DNA from: Isoetes taiwanensis
Lineage: Eukaryota > Streptophyta > Lycopodiopsida > Isoetales > Isoetaceae
Direction: 5' to 3'
Assembly (NCBI GenBank): GCA_021234155.1
Contig: JAJEKV010000046.1
Coordinates: 6,517,012 to 6,581,011, forward strand
DNA: 64,000 nucleotides
The notes below the pieces were generated by a model that saw nothing but the letters and a program-made list of their open reading frames with translations, searched no databases and was not told where the DNA came from. The position numbers were made by a program, and so were the translations under genes. Below, piece by piece: positions 58,181 through 64,000 of the stretch (within the stretch, counting starts at the first letter, position 1; the number at the start of each line of letters is the position of its first letter).

Positions 58181-58620
58181 TTGCAAAGAAAAGACTTCGA
58201 GCAAAGAAAAGACTTCCAGCAGAAAAAAAACTTGGTTAGGTGTAAGATATTTGCAATGGCATTATCAAGCTGCATCCACCCTGATACAAAAATAAACCAA
58301 CCTGCTTGATCAATCAGAGTCGGGCAAACTGGCCGGCCTACCAGTAACCCCGATACAAAATATATCTTGGCAATGAAAGCTCAGATGGCGCCCGGCTTCG
58401 TATGGCGATGACTTCGAGCAAAGAAAAAGACTTCCATGAGAAAAAAAAACTTGGTTAGGTGTAAGATATTTGCAATGGCATTATCAAAAGTCGCATCGAC
58501 CGATACAAAAATAAACCAACCTGCTTGATCAATCAGAGTCGGGCAAGCCTGCTGGCGCCCAGCTCGTAACCCTGATACAAAAATATGCTTTGGCGCCCAG
58601 CTCGTATGGCGATGACGGAC
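58180..58620. repeat. Tandem duplication in the Helitron, unit about 215 bp
   Basis: A block holding TCGAGCAAAGAAAAGACTTCCA..ACTTGGTTAGGTGTAAGATA..CCTGCTTGATCAATCAGAGTCGGGCAA occurs at about 58195-58330 and 58410-58560, with a shared GGCGCCCxGCTCGTA-type segment repeated nearby up to about 58610. Confidence 0.8.
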
Positions 58621-58921
58621 CTGCTTGAGGCGCTGAAGAATCGCTCCCAGTATGGCGATGGATCGACCGCTTGAGGCAAGAGCCGAAATGAGCACAAAAA
58701 TTAAATGAGCGAAATGCTTCAAATGATTCCATAATTCAAATCCCATCATTCAATGTTGTCGGGCCTCTTCGAAAACAGGCAATTTAATTTTGCCAACTCG
58801 TTGGATCCCCGAGGGGGGAAGCTGGATGCCGGAGGGGGGCCGCAAGACCATGGGAACGCCGCATGCGGCGTTACATGCGGCTGGCACGAAACCCAACCCC
58901 CTCCCAAAATAAGAAAGAAGA

Positions 58922-59280
58922 TAAGAATAACATATTTTCAATCGGGTTTTCAATCAGTAGTGATTTGAATTTTAAGAAAGCTTGAATTGCATACTTGATT
59001 AGTTGAATTTAATCTCGTAGACGTACATTGTTCGTGAAACAACCATAAGAATAATATTGCCATGTTGTATTGCAAGCTTCCATTTTAGTGCCATTTTGGT
59101 ATTTAGCAACAATTTAGAACATTCTGATGATGCTCCCTCAATTAATAAGGAAATTGAGGAAATGGGACTTGTTATGATGTAGAAGTCATGTCAAGTGATT
59201 GTTGTAACTCTGGGACCAAAATCGCTTCAAGGAAGCATTTTGGGCTTATTATTTTGGGCTATGATGAGTTCTTCTTCAGT
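58922..59280. other. Continuation of the split tandem repeat, then no gene
   Basis: 58922-58980 completes the third repeat unit begun at 49351. The remainder to 59280 is featureless. Confidence 0.6.
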
Positions 59281-59450
59281 CCGGATGCTTGGATCATACC
59301 TCCAGGAGGTAATGGATCTGTGGGACTAATCCTGATATCCTCATTCAAGCCTTCAATATACCCCTCCGGATGCTTGGATCATACCTCCAGGAGGTAATGG
59401 ATCTGTGGGACTAATCCTGATATCCTCATTCAAGCCTTCAATATACCCCT
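59281..59450. repeat. Identical 85-bp tandem duplication within gag
   Basis: 59281-59365 and 59366-59450 appear identical, starting CCGGATGCTTGGATCATACC. They lie inside the inverted gag segment. Absence of differences means a recent event or an assembly artefact. Confidence 0.9.
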
Positions 59451-59765
59451 CTACTGCATGTCTTTCGCTCAACTTTGGTATATAGAGCCTTAGCCTCATA
59501 AATTCTTCGGTGTATTTTTGCAGCATCTTATTGCCCTGCTCCAACCTGTAAAATTGCTGCACCATATGGCAATTGTGTTCTCTCGGCACGTAATGATGCT
59601 TAAATCCCTTGGAGAACTTGAATCTGCAGCTATCCCGGCTTAGCCCATGGGCCTTGGCATAGTCTTTCCATCAAATTCTGGTCGTTCCCTTGAGGTTGGC
59701 TATCGCTACTCTGCCTGTCCTTATCTTTCATGCTATAAGCATTCCTATACTCTTTCATCTCGTCC
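59451..59765 (-). pseudogene. gag: Gypsy element D: inverted gag segment
   Basis: The minus strand reads WLDEMKEYRNAYSMKDKD, then MPREHNCHMVQQFYRLEQG and YTEEFMRLRLYIPKLSER, the capsid part of gag. It is oriented against the rest of element D, whose own version of the same region (WLDEMEEFRNSFEMKDKD, YTEEFMKLRLYLPRITER) lies at 60040-60340 on the plus strand. It continues leftward through the 85-bp duplication. Confidence 0.85.
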
Positions 59766-60725
59766 AACCAGAACAAGAGGAAGTCCATGGGCCTGAGAAG
59801 AACAAAAAGAGGAAAAGAAGAAGCAGAAGAAGCCCAACACCTTCTAGCTCCGGCCCAACCGACAGTACTGATAGTATGCAGCAGCTCAAAAATTGAGTCA
59901 GACACCTCACAGGGCAGGAACAAGAACCGTAGGGCAGGGGACTACCAGAAAAAGATGGATAGTGCCATGAGTAACGTGTGGAAAACCCAGAAATTGGGGC
60001 AGTTTTCTGGGAAGGACAGGTCGGGAATGGAAGTTAAAGCTTGGTTGGATGAAATGGAAGAATTCAGAAACTCATTCGAAATGAAAGATAAAGACATATG
60101 AAAAGTGGCAACATAAATCTGATTGGCCCAACATGTATTTGGTGGGAAGGATATGCTAAGTTAAACAAATTAAAAAGAAACAATTGCACATTCAAAATCT
60201 TCAGTAAGGCTTTCCGCAAGCATTATGTCCCTCGGACACAAGCAGGCAAATTTAGACAGTTCTATAGACGGAACCTATCAATGGCCAAATATACAGAGGA
60301 ATTTATGAAGCTAAGGCTATATCTTCCAAGGATCACAGAGAGGCAGGATGTGGATGGTTATATTGAGAGGTTGAACAGCAGCATTACGAGATTGATCCAG
60401 GCCATCAACCCGAAAACAGTTGGGGAGGTCGAAGACAAAGCTCTAAGCTTGGAGGAAGCACCACCAATCCCGGGGCAGAAACAATCATTATACAAGGAGA
60501 AAGCAACATGCTTTTATCTACCCAAGCAGGCATGCACCACACCAACGAGGCAGCAGTCTCACAAGAAGATAGATAATGGGGATTAGAAGCATCAGAGGGG
60601 CCCAGGGGGAAGTCAGTGAAATATTTTCTGGATAGTATCCCCAAGGAAAAGAGGAAGGAATGCATAAAGAAGAAGTTATGTTTTAGATGCTTCCAGCCTG
60701 ACACCGCACACAAGATTGTTCTTTT
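59766..60725 (+). pseudogene. gag: Gypsy element D: gag
   Basis: Lys/Arg/Ser-rich start (KKRKRRSRRSPTPSSSGPT), a stop, then the frame open 59787-60101 with YQKKMDSAMSNVWKTQKL, FSGKDRSGMEVKAWLDEMEE, then 60098-60586 with CIWWEGYAKLNKL, YVPRTQAGKF and YTEEFMKLRLYLPR. The zinc knuckle (CFRCFQPD....HKIC-like) is near 60675-60725 but with frame damage. Part of the capsid is out of frame with the rest. Confidence 0.85.
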
Positions 60726-61260
60726 GTGATACAAGCAGCACTGGCAGACCTCATAGACTGGGAATCGCCAACAGAATTAGACGACGACGACGATCAACAA
60801 GAACCACATGACTATATAGAAGGTGAGTGTAGAATCTGTGCAGTCATTGAGTCAGTTGACGTCAAAAGTCAGTCCACGGTTATTTCAGCAGAGGGCATCA
60901 TAGATGATAAGCCCCTATGTAGTTCTTATAGACACATGTAGCTCCCATAATTTTGCTTCGTCCAGGTTAGCAGCATTGTTGAAATCCAAGACCCTCAAAT
61001 CGAAGCTAAGGCCAGTCAATATGGCAAGTGGGGCAATTTGCCACGCCAAAGGAAGAAGAGTCAATTTTGATATAGACGTAAGTGGAACCAAGTTGGCTAT
61101 GGGGACAGAAGTCATGGACATTGATAAGTATGATCTTATAGTCGGCATGGAGTTGTTGAAGCCAGCTAAGGCAATGATCAACTGCGACAGATATGAGATC
61201 TCGATCAGACACCCGACGACAACCGTTTTGTGGTCAAAGGTAAGAAAGTCCCTTCTGTAA
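60726..61260 (+). pseudogene. pol: Gypsy element D: protease
   Basis: Acidic DDDDDQQEPHDYIEGE run, a frame change near 60904, then VVLIDTCSSHNFAS. The active-site D-T-G reads D-T-C, so the catalytic glycine is lost. NFDIDVSGTKL and DLIVGMELL follow. Close to the element A protease in sequence. Confidence 0.88.
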
Positions 61261-61264
61261 TGCA

Positions 61265-62034
61265 GTGTATGTCCTTGAAGCAGTTGCACAAATAGTTGAC
61301 TACATTCTTACGCTAAAAACCATTGAGCCTGATCAGAAGCAGCAAGGTGAGTCAAACTTAGAACAGTTGCCCAGGCCAGTTGCGAGGCTAATCAAGGAAT
61401 TCCATGATGTTTTTCCGAATGAATACCGTGAGTTACCATCCTATAGAGGCGTGGAATGTGAGATTACACTAGCACCAGGTGCTAAAGCTATCAGTAAGGC
61501 GTCTAATAGGATGAGCACCCCAGAGCTAGCAGAGCTCAAGAAGCAATTACAAGAGTTGCTAGAGCTAGGATACATTAGGGCAAGCATATCACCCTTCGGG
61601 GCATCCATTCTCTTCGTAAAGAAGAAGGACAGAAGTTTAAGGATGTACCATTAGTTGAACAAGCAGATAATAAAGGACAAATACGCTTTGCCTAGGGCAG
61701 ATGACTTGATGGATCAACTCCAAGGAGCAAAAGTCTTTTCCAAGGTAGACTTGAGATTGGGTTACCACTATATAAGAATCACGGAAGAAGTGAAGACTGC
61801 TTTTAGAACACGGTATAAGCATTATGAATTCACCTCATGCCTTTCGGCCTATCAAATGCCCCAGTAATGTTCATGAGGCTAATGAACGACTTCTTTAGGG
61901 AGTTCTTGGATGACAATGTTATCATCTTCTTCGATGACATCCTGATCTATAGCAAGTTAATCGAGGAATATGTAGCACAAATAAGAAAAGTCTTAGAAGC
62001 TAAGACAATACCATTTGTTCGGCAAACCTTCTAA
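61265..62034 (+). pseudogene. pol: Gypsy element D: reverse transcriptase
   Basis: 61265-61654 gives the fingers ([39 protein letters not shown]); after a stop and loss of the IDYRQ segment, 61655-61867 gives [20 protein letters not shown] and [15 protein letters not shown]; 61837-62034 gives [17 protein letters not shown] and [11 protein letters not shown] with both active-site Asp. Three breaks. Confidence 0.9.
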
Positions 62035-62790
62035 GTGTCATTTTGCTACAATGAAAGTTGAATACCTAGGTCATGTTGTATCAGCCAAAGGTATAGCGAC
62101 GAATCCCTCGAAGATAGAAGCCATAATAGATTGACCAGCACCGAAGAACATCTCCAAAGTGAGAAGCTTTCTTGGCTTAGCAGGCTACTACCAAAAATTT
62201 GTAAAAGACTTTGCTAAGTGGGCATCCCCTTCGTCGGACCTCACTAAGAATAAGAAGGTAAAAGATTGGGTGGCACATTGACTAGAGAATGTTCAAGCTT
62301 CATTCGAAAAGCTCACGGAAGCCTTAACAATAGCATCAGTTCTCACCCTACCCAATTCAAACAAGGATAAGCTAGTAGCAACTGATGCTAGTAAGTTAGC
62401 AACAGGTGGAGTTCTCATGCAAGAAGGAACGGTGGTAGTCTATGATTCTAAGAAGATGAATGATGTTGAGCAACGTTATCCAATGCATGATCATGATTCA
62501 TGGACTTCTAGCCGTCATAAGAGCTCTTCGTATTTGGGAGGCACTATTTGTTTAAGAGGAGATTTCACTTAGATACTGACCACGAAAGCCTCCAATACAT
62601 TTTCACACAACCACTCCTCAATCTGAGGCAAAGACGCTGGATGTAATTCCTCGAAGAATATGACTTCAGAAATAGTCTATAAGCCAGGCAAATTAAATGT
62701 GGTTGTTGACGCTCTCTCGCCGGCCATGAAAGACTCGAGTGCATTACAATGCCATCTCCATCTTGTCCGGTAAATTCGGCAAAAAGATTG
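62035..62790 (+). pseudogene. pol: Gypsy element D: RT thumb and RNase H
   Basis: VEYLGHVVSAKGIATNPSKI, VRSFLGLAGYYQKFVKDF, LVATDASKLATGGVLMQEG and VVYDSKKMNDVEQRYPMHDH are readable, then KLNVVVDALS, in several frames with stops. Standard gypsy order. Confidence 0.85.
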
Positions 62791-62966
62791 AAGAGGTCTT
62801 GAAGAATTCAAGGACATGAAGAACGACATAGCCAACTACATTCGACAGTGTCAGTTATGTCAACAAACGAAAGCGGACCAACTCCGAATTCCGAGAACCT
62901 TAGAACCCTTGGCAGCACCAAATGCAAGATGGGAGGTTGTGAGCATGAATTTTATAACTGGACTCC
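62791..62966 (+). pseudogene. pol: Gypsy element D: integrase start, truncated
   Basis: A deletion removes the histidine half of the HHCC domain; DIANYIRQCQLCQQTKADQL, LEPLAAPNARWEVVSMNFIT remain. Coding stops at about 62966, where sequence of the Harbinger element's 3' side begins. Confidence 0.85.
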
Positions 62967-62989
62967 AAATCCTCTGAGGATGCAGAAGA

Positions 62990-63920
62990 TTTTGATGATG
63001 AGTCCCTAGCCACTACATTATTTTGTTGAAGGAGCTCATCAATTTTATTCTCAATAAAACTTTGGAAATAGCATTCTGTCTCGTGGCATCAACAGTACTG
63101 ATATTGTGAGACTGCAGTATGAATGTTCCATCATTCTCACCCTCCACATTTCTTGTATAGGTTTCCTCTGTAAATAATGACGTACCATGCAGCTTATAAA
63201 TTCCGTATTTACAATAACTCACTTTCTCCAAGCGTTTACATGTGCCTGCATCTCCACTGCTACTTGCACCTCTTGCTATGCATGCTACACATTGTTTTTC
63301 ATGGGCAATAGAATGTTGCAATTCCTCCTTTTCGTCTTTTACCAATGTTTCATCAAAATTACCACCGTGAATGATACATAGATTGTGCAAGACCAAGCAA
63401 ATGGACACAATTTCTACTACATTCTCTAAATGCATGTCATTCCTTTTCAAAAGTATTCTCAACCTAGCTTTTGAATGACCAAATGTGCACTCAACTGGCA
63501 TTCTCGTACTGGATTGGACATAGTTCCAATAGTATTGCTCCCTGGTCCGTCCATACTCAACATATAATAGCGTGGTGGGTATGTTGCATCACCAACAAGA
63601 GAGTAAGGTGCAATAAAACCATTTGTAATGTGCCGCCCTGCCGATGATCGTTGGAACAATGTCCAATCATGTATGCTTCCTGGCCAACTGACATCAAAAT
63701 CCCGTACAAGGCAGTTTCTTGATACTATCAACTGAAGTAATATAGAATGAAATCCTTTCCTGTTATAATATTCGTGTGCAGATTCATTTGATGCAATGAT
63801 GGGAATATGGCTTCTATCAATTGCTCCAATGACGTATGGAATACCATGAATGCTTTCAGAAGCTGCTAACAGAGTTCTCATTCTATTTGGTGATGGCCAT
63901 TTAATTCCTTGAGTTTATAA
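62990..63920 (-). pseudogene. PIF/Harbinger transposase (DDE_Tnp_4 family)
   Basis: 63459-63881 on the minus strand reads YVIGAIDRSHIPI (first catalytic Asp), YYNRKGFHSILLQ, VSWPGSIHDWTLF (second Asp) and YSLVGDATYPPRYYM. After a frameshift near 63490, 63013-63501 gives PVECTFGHSKARLRIL with the third acidic residue (Glu), then VSICLVLHNLCI. The frame extends upstream to about 63920 (WPSPNRM..) but is closed by a stop, so the N-terminus is missing or spliced. The family cuts and pastes elements with a 3-bp TTA target. The MYB-like partner ORF is not in the window. Confidence 0.92.
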
Positions 63921-64000
63921 TGGATAGAAGTAGCAAATTCCAATAATAGCTTGTTGTGCTCTGTATGATTTTGTTGTCATTAGTAGCTAGCCTAGACGAA

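Larger units (their letters stand above)
49373..58921 (-). mobile_element. Complete-length Helitron, 9,549 bp
   Basis: On the minus strand it starts TCTTCTTTCTTATTTTGG (58921 downward) and ends CTAG (49376-49373), with a 17-nt hairpin (49385-49401) 8 bases before the end. It lies between A (49372) and T (58922), the AT target of Helitrons, with no target duplication. Joining the flanks restores the local tandem repeat unit (..ATAAGAA + TAAGAATAACAT..), the same sequence as seen uninterrupted near 49235, which confirms both ends. It encodes Rep and helicase domains and an extra spliced gene. Confidence 0.92.

Overview
The window looks like nuclear DNA of a land plant with a large, transposon-filled genome. 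The evidence is one spliced plant-type myo-inositol oxygenase gene, Ty3/gypsy chromoviruses primed by initiator tRNA-Met, CACTA, Helitron, PIF/Harbinger, LINE and copia remains, a TRIM element, and very long dinucleotide microsatellites. A non-flowering plant such as a fern is plausible from the look of the LINE and gypsy proteins, but the sequence alone does not settle this. I see no bacterial, organellar or rRNA genes.

Layout. 1-1742: a LINE 3' end split by about 1.2 kb of other DNA, followed by a CT/AC/AG microsatellite (1793-2051). 3253-3723: a complete 471-bp TRIM retrotransposon with a 5-bp target duplication. About 5700-6150: a diverged tandem array. 6217-10842: gypsy element A on the minus strand, with internal deletions and a 5' LTR cut at 10842 by the next element. 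10843-29995: gypsy element B on the plus strand (1,533-bp 5' LTR, primer site, an unusual histone-encoding leader, gag, protease, RT, RNase H, start of integrase). Its protease is split by a 9.6-kb CACTA element (18020-27612), which itself holds a copia fragment and the end of a second CACTA element. 29996-32105: the 5' end of a third gypsy element (C, minus strand) joined head to head. About 32490-35790: an unrecognised, decayed protein-coding region with an array of palindromic repeats. 37278-37438: a foldback element. 38586-42148: two LINE insertions in opposite orientation, each with a target duplication. 47034-48938: the intact ten-exon myo-inositol oxygenase gene. 49373-58921: a Helitron with both ends resolved to the base, holding Rep, a damaged helicase and an extra two-exon gene. 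59281-62966: gypsy element D with an inverted gag segment. 62990-63920: a broken PIF/Harbinger transposase.

The most unusual feature is in element B. Between the primer binding site and gag, where chromoviruses normally have only a short leader, lie two gene cassettes. Each follows a pair of related hairpin repeats and a TATAAATAG box. The first ends in a clear histone H3 fold. The second reads, across frameshifts, as an H2B-like fold, an acidic linker and an H2A-like fold with the H2A docking motif. A second copy of the H2A-like tail lies at 29661-29831, open to its stop. I infer a family of retrotransposons carrying core-histone genes, possibly with H2B and H2A fused. I found no H4.

The only gene here that looks functional for the host is the oxygenase. 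The Helitron inserted about 430 bp downstream of it, in a short tandem repeat. Nearly everything else is decayed mobile DNA in nested layers, so insertion order can be read: LTR B entered LTR A, the CACTA entered element B, and the copia fragment lies inside the CACTA.
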